Assembly (NCBI GenBank): GCA_934278005.1
Contig: CAKQWG010000076.1
Span: 1 to 15,092, forward strand
Length of the DNA stretch: 15,092 nt
Reading direction: 5' to 3'
From: an uncultured Pirellulaceae bacterium
Lineage (GTDB): Bacteria > Planctomycetota > Planctomycetia > Pirellulales > Pirellulaceae
The position numbers and the translations under genes were made by a program. Shown piece after piece: positions 5,643-13,027 of the stretch. Position 1 is the first letter of the stretch, and every line of letters starts with the position of its first letter. Below the pieces are notes generated by a model. It saw only the letters and a program-made list of their open reading frames with translations. It had not been told where the DNA came from and made no database searches.

Positions 5643-6731
5643 TCAGAAAAGCCACAGTTGCTGATCAGCCGTCGCGGGTACCGCGAACTGGGAACAGTCG
5701 AGCGGCGGTGGCTTGCGCTGTAAGCCATTTTTGAGTGCGAAGACTTTAAAGGTGTTGCTCAAATGCTCAGCGATTGCCCCCGTGCCGCGCATGCGCTGGC
5801 CGAACTGCGATTGATTGTGGCTGCCACCACGCGTCTGCTCAATCAATTGTTCAATCTTTGCTTGCCGACTCGGCAGATGCTGGGCCAGCCATTGCAGAAA
5901 TACCGGTTTGACCGTCAGCGGCAAACGCAGCAGAACGTAGCCAGCATAGGTCGCTCCATGCTCGCGGGCCGCTTGCAACAATGCTGGAATCTCGCTGTCG
6001 TTCAAGCCGGGAATAATCGGTGCCGTCATGACTGTAACCGGAATGCCAGCGGCGGACAGCTCGCGGATGGTCCGCAGACGAGCCTCAGGTGAGCTGGTGC
6101 GGGGCTCGAGCAGGCGGATCAGCGATTGGTCGAGCGAGGTCAAACTGATCGCCACTCGCGCCAAATTCCGGCGAGCCATATCAGCCAGGATATCGATGTC
6201 GCGGGAGACCAATGCATTTTTAGTGATCAGGCTGATCGGCTGGCCAAACTCTCGGGCGACTTCCAAGCAGCCGCGCGTGAGTCGCAGTTGTCGCTCGACC
6301 GGCTGATAGCAATCGGTGGCGCCTGACATCATGATCGGCTCAGGTCGCCAGCTCGGTTTGCTCAGGTGAGCTCGCAGCAGCTCGGCGGCTCGCGTCTTGA
6401 CAAATATTTTCGATTCGAAGTCGACTCCTGCACTCAGCCCCAAGTACTCGTGCGTGGGCCGAGCGTAGCAATAAGCGCAGCCATGTGCGCAGCCGCGGTA
6501 GGGATTGAGACTGTAGCGAAAAGGTATATCGGGACTGTTGTTCTCCGACAAAATCGACTGCGAAGCGTCTTCGAAATAGTCGGTGGTGACTTTTTTAGCG
6601 GCTGAGAGCAATTCATCGTCGTCGGCCAGTTGATCGTATTCGGCTTGCAAGTGCAATTTGTGAAAGCGATTGTCCGGATTGGACTGCGCCCCGCGGCCAA
6701 TGAAGTGTAGCGCTGGTGGAATGTCATTCAT
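5643..6731 (-). CDS. Radical SAM protein, SplB-like / PA0069 family
   Basis: A 362-residue protein with the radical SAM cluster motif CAHGCAYC (C81, C85, C88) inside NPYRGCAHGCAYCYARPTHEY, which is the signature of the COG1533 (SplB-related) PA0069 family. Other family features: SGATDCYQPVERQ, PISLITKNALVSRD and IPGLNDSE. These proteins bind a 4Fe-4S cluster and cleave S-adenosylmethionine; the substrate of this subfamily is not established. It lacks features that would make it a true spore photoproduct lyase, and no sporulation context exists. The length is normal for the family. The ATG at 6731 has no clear ribosome site; a few upstream bases are G/C-rich and offer no better start. It stands alone, separated from queC by 245 nt of repeats. 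Confidence 0.88.
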   Translation of the reverse strand: MNDIPPALHFIGRGAQSNPDNRFHKLHLQAEYDQLADDDELLSAAKKVTTDYFEDASQSILSENNSPDIPFRYSLNPYRGCAHGCAYCYARPTHEYLGLSAGVDFESKIFVKTRAAELLRAHLSKPSWRPEPIMMSGATDCYQPVERQLRLTRGCLEVAREFGQPISLITKNALVSRDIDILADMARRNLARVAISLTSLDQSLIRLLEPRTSSPEARLRTIRELSAAGIPVTVMTAPIIPGLNDSEIPALLQAAREHGATYAGYVLLRLPLTVKPVFLQWLAQHLPSRQAKIEQLIEQTRGGSHNQSQFGQRMRGTGAIAEHLSNTFKVFALKNGLQRKPPPLDCSQFAVPATADQQLWLF

Positions 6732-6760
6732 CGGCGGTGTGTGTTGGATGCTGGGTGTTT

Positions 6761-6843
6761 AGCCCGGCGGGCGACAGATCGAGGACAGAAGTTAATTTTA
6801 AACATGCATGCCGCGAGTGGATATATGTGCCGCCCTCCGGGCT
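6761..6843. repeat. Inverted pair of 19-bp repeat arms
   Basis: AGCCCGGCGGGCGACAGAT at 6761-6779 and the reverse complement of 6825-6843 agree at 16 of 19 positions, with 45 nt between them. The right arm is also the first member of the degenerate series at 6820-6992. It lies between queC and the radical SAM gene and could form a long hairpin in the queC read-through transcript. Confidence 0.6.
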
Positions 6844-6992
6844 GAATATCATTGGGGGCCTAGGACCCGGCGGCTGACGCTGCCTGCAGGGATGTGCCGC
6901 CCGCTGGGCTAAGAGAGATATGCTGCCGGCCGGGATAGTAGAGATGTGTTGCTAGCTGGGCTACGAGAGATGGGCTTTACTGCGGGCTGGCA
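6820..6992 (+). repeat. Degenerate 26-bp repeat series running into the end of queC
   Basis: Similar units occur at 6820-6845, 6890-6914, 6915-6940, 6941-6966 and, weakly, 6967-6992. A rough consensus is GAGATGTGCTGCC followed by GGCTGGGCTAAGA. The three middle copies are directly contiguous. The last copy overlaps the final codons of queC, so the C-terminal tail of QueC may have been shaped by the repeat. Confidence 0.6.
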
Positions 6993-7681
6993 GGGTTGAG
7001 CGCAGGGTCGCGGAGGCCATTCTGTTCAAAGCCGCGGATGCGCAGCAGACAAGCATCGCAGTGCTGACAAGGCTCGCCGGCGGGCGTGGGGTCATAGCAG
7101 CTGGTCGTCTGCGCATAATCGACCCCCAGCTCCAAGCCACGCGCGATAATCTGAGCTTTGGTCATGTCGCTCAGCGGCGTATGGATCTTGATTGGTCGAG
7201 TCCCCTCGACTCCCGCCTTGGTGGCCAAGTTGGCCAGCCTTTCGAATGCCGCGATGAACTCGGGGCGACAATCCGGGTATCCGCTGTAGTCCAGCGCGTT
7301 GACCCCGATAAAAATATCGCTGGCTCCGACGCTCTCCGCATAAGCCAACGCCAAGGACAAAAACACCGTATTGCGCGCGGGCACGTAGGTGACGGGAATG
7401 TCCTGGCCGATCTGATCGGCCGAGTCGTGCTTGGGCACGTCGATATTGTCCGTCAGTGCGGAACCACCGAACTGGGCCAAGTCGATATCGATGACCACAT
7501 GCCGTGCAACCGCAGCGGCCTGCGCCAACTGCGCTGCCCGCTCAAGTTCCAGCAGGTGACGCTGACCATAGCGGAAGCTGATGGCATACATCGAATATCC
7601 CGCCTGCTGAGCTATGGCCAGCACGGTGGCAGAGTCCAGACCGCCGCTCAAGAGGATGACGGCCGTAGGTGTTGACATCAT
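6977..7681 (-). CDS. queC: 7-cyano-7-deazaguanine synthase QueC
   Basis: A 234-residue ATP-dependent enzyme of the queuosine pathway that converts 7-carboxy-7-deazaguanine to preQ0 with ammonia. The PP-loop SGGLDS is at residues 12-17. The core motifs [24 protein letters not shown] and [17 protein letters not shown] are all present. The C-terminal zinc site is complete: C195 then C205-x2-C208-x2-C211 (CQHCDAC). The start at the tandem ATGs 7681/7678 is chosen because the fold begins right after it; an in-frame TTG at 7720 would add residues encoded by the upstream repeat and has no ribosome site. No other queuosine genes (queD, queE, queF) are in the window. The 3' end overlaps a repeat copy. 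Confidence 0.95.
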   Translation of the reverse strand: MMSTPTAVILLSGGLDSATVLAIAQQAGYSMYAISFRYGQRHLLELERAAQLAQAAAVARHVVIDIDLAQFGGSALTDNIDVPKHDSADQIGQDIPVTYVPARNTVFLSLALAYAESVGASDIFIGVNALDYSGYPDCRPEFIAAFERLANLATKAGVEGTRPIKIHTPLSDMTKAQIIARGLELGVDYAQTTSCYDPTPAGEPCQHCDACLLRIRGFEQNGLRDPALNPASPQ

Positions 7682-7709
7682 AGGCTGATGACTGTTTTTG
7701 ATCGGTGTG

Positions 7710-7977
7710 AGTGGCGACAAAGAAGTTGTTGAGTTGAAGTGGGGCTGACGCCAGGTGGATTATATCGGCAACCGTGGCTAACGCCAAAACGGCTGATCAA
7801 GTAGGACTAGGGATGGTGACAGGCGAAGTTGTAGTCTGAAGTGGGACTGACGCCAGGTGGATTATATAGACAACCGTGGCTAACGCCAAAACGGCTAATC
7901 AAGGAACCGTGGCTAACGCCAAAACGGCTGATCAAGCTGGATGGTGGATGGTGACAAGCGATAGCAGGCTGATCAAC
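7710..7977 (+). repeat. Composite intergenic repeat: two 92-bp units plus fragments
   Basis: This fills the 309-nt spacer between the AarF/UbiB gene and queC, which holds no gene. Unit 1 is 7710-7801 and unit 2 is 7812-7903. Each ends in a 33-bp core (7769-7801, 7871-7903) that is repeated a third time at 7904-7936. A remnant at 7948-7977 keeps only the unit's beginning (GATGGTGACAAGCGA) and end (GGCTGATCAA). The core can fold: CCGT and GGC pair with GCC and ACGG around TAAC with a bulge. Confidence 0.8.
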
Positions 7978-7990
7978 TGGGTTGTGGTTT

Positions 7991-9697
7991 CTAATCGTTA
8001 TCCTCGTCGCGATCGAGGTGCCCGGATCGATTGATGGCCAATACCAAACGCATGCCGGCTAGCAAACTCACCGCATAGCCAATCATTCCCAATAAGCTAA
8101 GCTTCTCGATGCCCAACCACTCGCTGTGGGCGAACAGCAGCGGCGGAACCTTGAAGGCTAACAACATCGACGATCCCAGAAACACAGAGCTGATCAACAA
8201 CCCGAGCACGATTCGGTTGACCGAGGGACTGAGCCCCTTGTGGGCCAGATGAATGTCCAACCTTCCCTCCTGCACCAACTGCATAATGCTACTGACCTGA
8301 GCGGGAAGCGTCTCTAAGAGACTCTCCAGCTCCAAATAGATTCGACGCATGCGTTTGGCTTGCCGTTTGGGCGATAGCCGCCGCAACCACATGCGACGGA
8401 AGAAGGGCTGCATTACCTCGAGCAGGCTGAAATGCGGCGAGAGCAGGCGCAATGTGCCCTCGAGGGTAATGAGCATTTTGATAAGCAGCGACGTCTGCGG
8501 CGGCAGCGATATCTGGTGGCGGTGCATGATGTCGGTCACATCATTGAGCGCACCGGCCAGATCGAACGAATCCAACGGCTGAGAACCGTAGTTGGCGATC
8601 AGGTCGGCTACGTCGATGGACAGCAAGCTATCGTCTAGCCGGGGTGGCGTGTTGCCAACGCGTTTGATCAAGGTGGTCAGCAGCGACGTATCGCGCGAGG
8701 CCACGGCCAACAGCATCTCTTCGATCGTCTCGCGCAAGCGGTCGTCGATGCGTCCCACCATTCCAAAATCGAGTAGTCCCAGGTCGCCGTTGTCGAGCAC
8801 TAGCACGTTGCCAGGGTGCGGATCGGCATGATACACACCGTGCACGAAAATCATCTCGACATAGATCTCCGCCGCCAGTTTGGCCAGCCTTTGCCGCGTC
8901 TGCTCATCGCAGTGCGCCGGCGCGCTCTCGGCCAGCTTGTTGACTGGCACGCCGGTCAGCAGTTCCATGGTGAGCACGCGCGAGCTGGACAGCTTGGGAT
9001 GCGGTGCCGGGATCCTCAGTCCGCTGTAGTTCTTCAACTCACGGGAGAAGAGCTGAAGATTCTGCAGTTCGCGCGAAAAATTCAGTTCACGCTTGAGCGA
9101 TTTGGATAATTGCTCCACCAGTACAATGGGTTTCCAAACAGCGATTTCCGGAATGTGCATGACCAGGGTCGCCAATCCGGCCAGCACTTCCATGTCCTCG
9201 CGGACAACATTGTGGATATTCGGATGCTGCACTTTGACCACTACAGGCCTGCCATCGTGCAGCCGCGCCAAGTGGACTTGGCCAATCGAGGCGGAGGCGA
9301 TGGCTTCCCCGTCAAATTCGGCGAAGAGTTCCTCTACGGGCTGACCCAGTTCCTTGGCGATCAGTTTGCTGATAGCCTCGGACGAGTCCGCCGGCAGTTC
9401 AGCTTGTAGGCACGTCAGTTCAGCGGCCAGCGCCGTTCCGATCAGATCGGGCCGCAGACTGAGAACCTGTCCCAATTTGATGAAGGTCGGCCCCAGGTCG
9501 GTCAGAGCCAGCCGGATTCGCTTTTCGCGCGAATAGCTGGCCAGCGGTACGCCCTGTTCATCCTTGATCCAATCGCGGATGAAGTCGAATTTGAGTTGGC
9601 TGAGCCAATCCGCGAGCCCGTACCGCCGCAGTACCGCCAGAATGTCCTGCCAGCGACGTAGATTGCGATACAGTTGTGGGATCGAGCTGATCTTCAT
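7991..9697 (-). CDS. AarF/UbiB family atypical kinase (ABC1/ADCK-like)
   Basis: A 568-residue protein with the full set of UbiB-family motifs: the KxGQ motif FIKLGQ (K74-Q77) in the N-terminal extension, the Ala-rich loop AIASASIGQVH (132-142) with K155 in VVVKVQ, ELNFSRE (204-210), catalytic HADPHPGN (290-297) and the metal-binding DFG (310-312). Two hydrophobic helices near the C-terminus (about 495-520 and 530-555) would anchor it to the membrane. In proteobacteria UbiB supports ubiquinone synthesis and E. coli UbiB has a similar length; planctomycetes mostly use menaquinone, so here a role in quinone or isoprenoid lipid handling is only inferred. No ubiquinone genes are nearby. The ATG at 9697 lacks a clear ribosome site. 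The coiled-coil gene ends 82 nt upstream on the same strand. Confidence 0.92.
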   Translation of the reverse strand: MKISSIPQLYRNLRRWQDILAVLRRYGLADWLSQLKFDFIRDWIKDEQGVPLASYSREKRIRLALTDLGPTFIKLGQVLSLRPDLIGTALAAELTCLQAELPADSSEAISKLIAKELGQPVEELFAEFDGEAIASASIGQVHLARLHDGRPVVVKVQHPNIHNVVREDMEVLAGLATLVMHIPEIAVWKPIVLVEQLSKSLKRELNFSRELQNLQLFSRELKNYSGLRIPAPHPKLSSSRVLTMELLTGVPVNKLAESAPAHCDEQTRQRLAKLAAEIYVEMIFVHGVYHADPHPGNVLVLDNGDLGLLDFGMVGRIDDRLRETIEEMLLAVASRDTSLLTTLIKRVGNTPPRLDDSLLSIDVADLIANYGSQPLDSFDLAGALNDVTDIMHRHQISLPPQTSLLIKMLITLEGTLRLLSPHFSLLEVMQPFFRRMWLRRLSPKRQAKRMRRIYLELESLLETLPAQVSSIMQLVQEGRLDIHLAHKGLSPSVNRIVLGLLISSVFLGSSMLLAFKVPPLLFAHSEWLGIEKLSLLGMIGYAVSLLAGMRLVLAINRSGHLDRDEDND

Positions 9698-9779
9698 CGA
9701 GGATTTGGCGAAGCAGGATGAATGTAACTGTAGCCGCTGTCAGTGGGGTGAATGAGTTGGATGATGGCAATTACCTAGT

Positions 9780-11381
9780 TTAGCCTTCGCCGCGACTTTC
9801 GTCCCGTAGCCCTAGATGCTCGAGCCATTTGCGTTTTTTGCTGTTGGCAGGATCGCTAGGCAATGTGGCTTTTTCGCGCTTGGTTTCCTCCAACTCGTAT
9901 TCCAACTGAGTCCGTTCACGGGCCAGCTTGGCCCGCTCCAGCGAGACATCGATCTCGGCTTGCCGCAGTTTCTGCTCCCACTGAAGCTGCATCTCCTTGA
10001 GCTTGAGGCGCTCCTGCTGGATGATTTCGTCGGATTCGAAAGCCTGCGCAAAGGCGGCTGCGCCTATGGCTACTCCCTGACGCGTGTCGGACTGCTGTTC
10101 GACGATCGTCTGCAATTCGGCAATTTGCGCATCGCGTTGTTCGATTTCCATTTGCGTAGCTCGCACGACATCCTCGATCTGCAGTCGCCGAGCGGTCTGC
10201 TCAGGCTCAGTAGCCAGTTCGTCGTCGTGGTTATCTTGCTCCAATTGCCGCATGATGAGTTTCTTGCGCTCCTCCCAGGAGAGCGTGGAAGAATCAAAAC
10301 TGACATGCGGCGTGTGGCCCGAGGTGACGACCTGATGCTTGGCAACCTGGGAGGCTAAGTCGAAATTCTGCTGTTTGAGGTCTTCAAGTTCCTGATTGGC
10401 TGTCGCTAGTTGCCGCTGCAAATCCGCTAGACGCTCGCGGACTTGCTCCGCTTCAATCGACTGCGCACTTTGAGTGGATTGGCTCAGCTCGAGATCCTGC
10501 AGCAGTTGAGCTGTTTCCTGGAGGTTCTGCTGAGTACTGCTGAGCGTGTCGTGAGTTTGTTGCAGTTCTTGCTGCGCGTCGTTGAGTGCATCTCGCAGCC
10601 CTTGCGCATCGAGCTGGTTGCTCTCTAGCTCGGCCAGCGCGGCCTGCCAATCCTGCCTAGCGTTTGCCAATTCGCTGTGGGCCGCTTGGAGGGCTTGTTG
10701 AAGCTCAGCGATTTGCTGAGTTTGCTGGCTCGCGGCGGCGGTGCTCTGGCTGTCGTCCGACAACTGCTGTTGCCGGAGCTGCTCAGCGTTCTGCTGCCGC
10801 TGTCGCTCGATGTCGCTTAGCATCTCCGCCTTCTGAGCGCGCAGCATGAGCCCGATCGAGCGGCGTTGGCGCTGCGTTCGCGCCTGCTGCTGCAGTAGAT
10901 CGGCCGAAAGTTGCTCGAGGGACTGCCGCTGCGATTCTAGGCGAGTTTCGCGCTGCTGCAGCGTTTCGTTGAGCTGGATTGTTGCCCGCAGTTGTTCATT
11001 GAGCTCTTGTGCGGCCCCTTGCGAATAGGCCAACATGACCTGGGCCTGCCACTGAGCTAGGCTGCGCTCCAGCGTTTCGACGACTTCGCTGGCCAGTCGC
11101 TCGCTAAACAGCGCCTCACCAGCCGGCTCAGGCACTGAGGGGGACATCGGTGAGTCTAGCCGTTCCGTTGCGGCAGGATCGCCGGCGGTTGCCGCGACCG
11201 CTTGCTCGTCGAGCAGATTGAGCAGGGCCAGGACCTGATCCTCCAGGTCCGCCGAGTTTGGGGCTGGCGGCGATTTTCGTCCTCGATTGGTCGCTCTCTC
11301 CCCACGAGACTTGGTCAACTGATCGCGCAGGGCTTCGACCACCCCACTCAGTTCCCGCGTGTCGGTTGGATGCGCTAACAT
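9780..11381 (-). CDS. Large Gln/Glu-rich coiled-coil protein, function unknown
   Basis: From the chosen start it has 533 residues. The first 110 are polar and low in complexity. Residues about 110-350 form an almost unbroken, Gln/Leu/Glu/Arg-rich coiled coil. A more distinctive C-terminal part follows, starting at SWEERKKLIMRQLE (about 368-381), with EQRDAQIAELQ, the small GAAAFAQAFESDEIIQQER stretch and a second helix LRQAEIDVSLERAKLARER, ending KKRKWLEHLGL. No signal peptide or membrane segment, so it is probably cytoplasmic or cytoskeleton-like. I associate this domain layout with planctomycetes but cannot name a family. The start at 11381 has GAGGAA 10 nt upstream; an in-frame ATG at 11477 would add 32 residues without a ribosome site. 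It is transcribed divergently from xseB. Confidence 0.8.
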   Translation of the reverse strand: MLAHPTDTRELSGVVEALRDQLTKSRGERATNRGRKSPPAPNSADLEDQVLALLNLLDEQAVAATAGDPAATERLDSPMSPSVPEPAGEALFSERLASEVVETLERSLAQWQAQVMLAYSQGAAQELNEQLRATIQLNETLQQRETRLESQRQSLEQLSADLLQQQARTQRQRRSIGLMLRAQKAEMLSDIERQRQQNAEQLRQQQLSDDSQSTAAASQQTQQIAELQQALQAAHSELANARQDWQAALAELESNQLDAQGLRDALNDAQQELQQTHDTLSSTQQNLQETAQLLQDLELSQSTQSAQSIEAEQVRERLADLQRQLATANQELEDLKQQNFDLASQVAKHQVVTSGHTPHVSFDSSTLSWEERKKLIMRQLEQDNHDDELATEPEQTARRLQIEDVVRATQMEIEQRDAQIAELQTIVEQQSDTRQGVAIGAAAFAQAFESDEIIQQERLKLKEMQLQWEQKLRQAEIDVSLERAKLARERTQLEYELEETKREKATLPSDPANSKKRKWLEHLGLRDESRGEG

Positions 11382-11566
11382 GTTTACCTGTTTCCTCGTT
11401 TGATAATTCCAAGCACAGTGGTTACTTAGCTTTTTTTCTAACGAGTGGTCGAGCTTTTCTAGTTTCGAGTCCTGCATTGCTGCGGCGGACCACTAGGCTA
11501 ACGCGCGGTTGTAGCGATAATTTAGGCTGAGCACCGCATATTTTTTAGGCCGCCGCCAAAGACTCA

Positions 11567-11587
11567 GCCAAACTCCCCAGAGTTGGC
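11567..11587. repeat. Stem-loop before the 12-bp array
   Basis: GCCAAACTC and GAGTTGGC pair over 8 bp with one bulged A around the loop CCCA. It lies in the probable leader of xseB. No T-run follows, so it is not a standard terminator. Confidence 0.45.
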
Positions 11588-11607
11588 CGCGTCAGGCAAG
11601 TCACAGA

Positions 11608-11703
11608 GATTTCCAGTCAGATTTCCAGTCAGATTTCCAGTCCGATTTCCAGTCCGATTTCCAGTCCGATTTCCAGTCCGATTTTCAGTTCGATTTCCGG
11701 TCC
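11608..11703 (+). repeat. 12-bp tandem repeat (GATTTCCAGTCC), eight copies
   Basis: Eight contiguous 12-mers. The first two end in TCA, the middle four are identical, and the last two carry single changes. The array ends 32 nt before the xseB ATG. Being a multiple of 3 without stops, it keeps long frames open (R-F-P-V on plus, G-N-R-T on minus), which explains spurious upstream extensions of xseB. Confidence 0.92.
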
Positions 11704-11735
11704 GCAAGGTGGGATTGGACAGAAAGGCAAGTTCC

Positions 11736-12098
11736 ATGGCTAAGAAACGCACCAGTGACGACACCGCCGACGAGCCCACGTTTGAAGAAGCCATGGAGTC
11801 GCTTGAGACCATCGTGCGGCGATTAGAGCAAGGCGGTGGACCGCTGGAGGAGGCCTTGGGCGACTATTCCCACGCTATCGGCTTGCTCAAAACGTGCAAT
11901 AGCCGGCTTGAGAAAGCCGAGCGACGCGTGGAGATTCTCAGCGGCGTGGATGCTCAGGGCAATCCCGTTACGCGCCCCGTCGAGGCGCTGCAGAGCACGC
12001 TGGAGGAAAAGCAGCAGTCACGCAGCAGTCGCCGCACCGCGGCCACATCCACGCCCCCGTCGGATAGCTCGAATCCAGACGCTACGGGGTTGTTTTAG
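11736..12098 (+). CDS. xseB: Exodeoxyribonuclease VII small subunit
   Basis: A 120-residue protein whose residues 15-69 are a clear XseB domain: FEEAMESLETIVRRLEQG, PLEEALGDYSHAIGLL and CNSRLEKAERRVEIL. XseB forms helical hairpins that wrap the XseA catalytic subunit of exonuclease VII, which degrades single-stranded DNA to oligonucleotides. XseA is not in the window. A Ser/Thr/Arg-rich tail of about 40 residues makes it longer than the E. coli protein (80 residues). The ATG at 11736 is chosen because AAAGG lies 8 nt upstream and the domain begins soon after; longer in-frame starts would translate the tandem repeat. It is first of a three-gene operon with the prenyl synthase and dxs, the same order as in E. 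coli. Confidence 0.93.
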   Translation: MAKKRTSDDTADEPTFEEAMESLETIVRRLEQGGGPLEEALGDYSHAIGLLKTCNSRLEKAERRVEILSGVDAQGNPVTRPVEALQSTLEEKQQSRSSRRTAATSTPPSDSSNPDATGLF

Positions 12099-12101
12099 TC
12101 C

Positions 12102-13019
12102 ATGGAAAATCAACTATCTAGCGACCCGATGCGCGAGCTAGCTCCGCTCAAGGCCGTCGTCGAAGAGCAGTTGGCACGCCTGACGGCTCCCAGCCAGGGC
12201 TGCCCCGAGCGGCTGAGTTCCGCGATCCGCTATAGTGTGCTTGCGCCCGGCAAACGCTTGCGACCGTTGCTATGCCTGTTGGCCTGTGAGGCCATCAGCG
12301 GCGATTGGTCGGCGGCCCTACCGGCAGCCTGTGCGATCGAATTTATCCACGTCTATTCGCTGATCCATGACGATCTGCCTGCTATGGACAACGATACGCT
12401 GCGGCGTGGATTGCCGTGCTGCCATATCCAGTTTGATGAGGCGACGGCCATCTTGGCTGGTGATAGCCTGCAGATGCTAGCCGTCCAAACCATTTGCGAA
12501 GGCCTCGAGCCCCAGCCCGCCAGAGAATCGCTGCGGATACTCTCAACCGCCGCCGGACGCGAAAAACTCGTCGGCGGACAAGCCGACGATCTGGCGGCCG
12601 AAGGCAGGTTTGGCCCTGTCGACATGTCTGGCCTAGCCCCGGTGGAATTCCTCAAACACATCCATCGTCGCAAAACGAGCGCTTTGATCGAAGCCAGCTT
12701 ACAATTAGGTGGGGTGGCAGCCGGCGGTAGTTTGGATCATCTTAAGAGTCTCGCAGATTACGGTGCGGCTATCGGCTTGGCCTTTCAAATTATCGACGAC
12801 TGTTTGGATATTGAAAGCACTTCCGCACAACTGGGAAAACACACTCGTAAGGACAGCCAACTGGGAAAGTTAACCTATCCCAGCCTGCTCGGCCTAGATG
12901 CTTCGCATGAACTTGCCGAACAACTCATTGCACAAGCCTGCGCTGCAGTTGCGATATTTGGGGATAGGGGCGAGCGGCTAGTTCGGCTAGCTCGGTTCGT
13001 CGTTGACAGGAAAGTATAA
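12102..13019 (+). CDS. ispA: Short-chain polyprenyl diphosphate synthase (FPP/GGPP synthase, IspA type)
   Basis: A 305-residue trans-prenyltransferase that condenses isopentenyl diphosphate with allylic diphosphates. Motifs: GKRLRP (50-55), the first Asp-rich motif with its two-residue insertion DDLPAMD (90-96) in HVYSLIHDDLPAMDND, GGQADDLAAE (158-167), and the second Asp-rich motif DDCLD (232-236), then GKLTYPSLLGLD. The C-terminus is complete, ending ARFVVDRKV. The residues before the first motif (YSLIH) match E. coli FPP synthase, but GGPP synthases of the same clade look alike, so the product length is open. It starts 3 nt after the xseB stop, arguing for co-transcription. Dxs, the supplier of the pathway, follows 8 nt downstream. 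Confidence 0.92.
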   Translation: MENQLSSDPMRELAPLKAVVEEQLARLTAPSQGCPERLSSAIRYSVLAPGKRLRPLLCLLACEAISGDWSAALPAACAIEFIHVYSLIHDDLPAMDNDTLRRGLPCCHIQFDEATAILAGDSLQMLAVQTICEGLEPQPARESLRILSTAAGREKLVGGQADDLAAEGRFGPVDMSGLAPVEFLKHIHRRKTSALIEASLQLGGVAAGGSLDHLKSLADYGAAIGLAFQIIDDCLDIESTSAQLGKHTRKDSQLGKLTYPSLLGLDASHELAEQLIAQACAAVAIFGDRGERLVRLARFVVDRKV

Positions 13020-13027
13020 TACAGCCT

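Larger units (their letters stand above)
11382..11735. other. Divergent intergenic region between the coiled-coil gene and xseB
   Basis: A 354-nt region that must hold the promoters for both directions. I see no convincing -35/-10 pair. It contains a hairpin (11567-11587) and a 12-bp tandem array (11608-11703). Frames open across the array in both directions are produced by the repeat and are not genes. Confidence 0.6.

Noticed and set aside
5391..5723. A 110-codon plus-strand frame overlapping the radical SAM gene end
   Set aside because: Part of its sequence (DFLTIHFLTF) is simply the translated GGTTAGAAAATGG repeat, and it overlaps a real gene.
6890..6966. 26-bp units as a CRISPR array
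   Set aside because: Copies are contiguous and degenerate with no unique spacers.
7061..7675. A 204-codon open frame antisense to queC
   Set aside because: A shadow of a certain gene; no ribosome site or domain.
7769..7936. 33-bp repeated cores as a CRISPR array
   Set aside because: Two copies are directly adjacent without a spacer and the third is 69 nt away inside a larger duplicated unit; no cas genes.
7682..7990. preQ1 riboswitch upstream of queC
   Set aside because: The spacer is filled with duplicated repeat units and I see no C-rich/A-rich preQ1 aptamer core.
9816..10358. A 180-codon Leu/Phe-rich frame antisense to the coiled-coil gene
   Set aside because: Leu/Phe richness is what reverse reading of Gln/Glu/Lys-rich codons yields; no independent support.
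11583..11735. N-terminal extension of xseB encoding (RFPV) repeats
   Set aside because: It is translation of the 12-bp tandem array; the XseB domain and ribosome site support the ATG at 11736.
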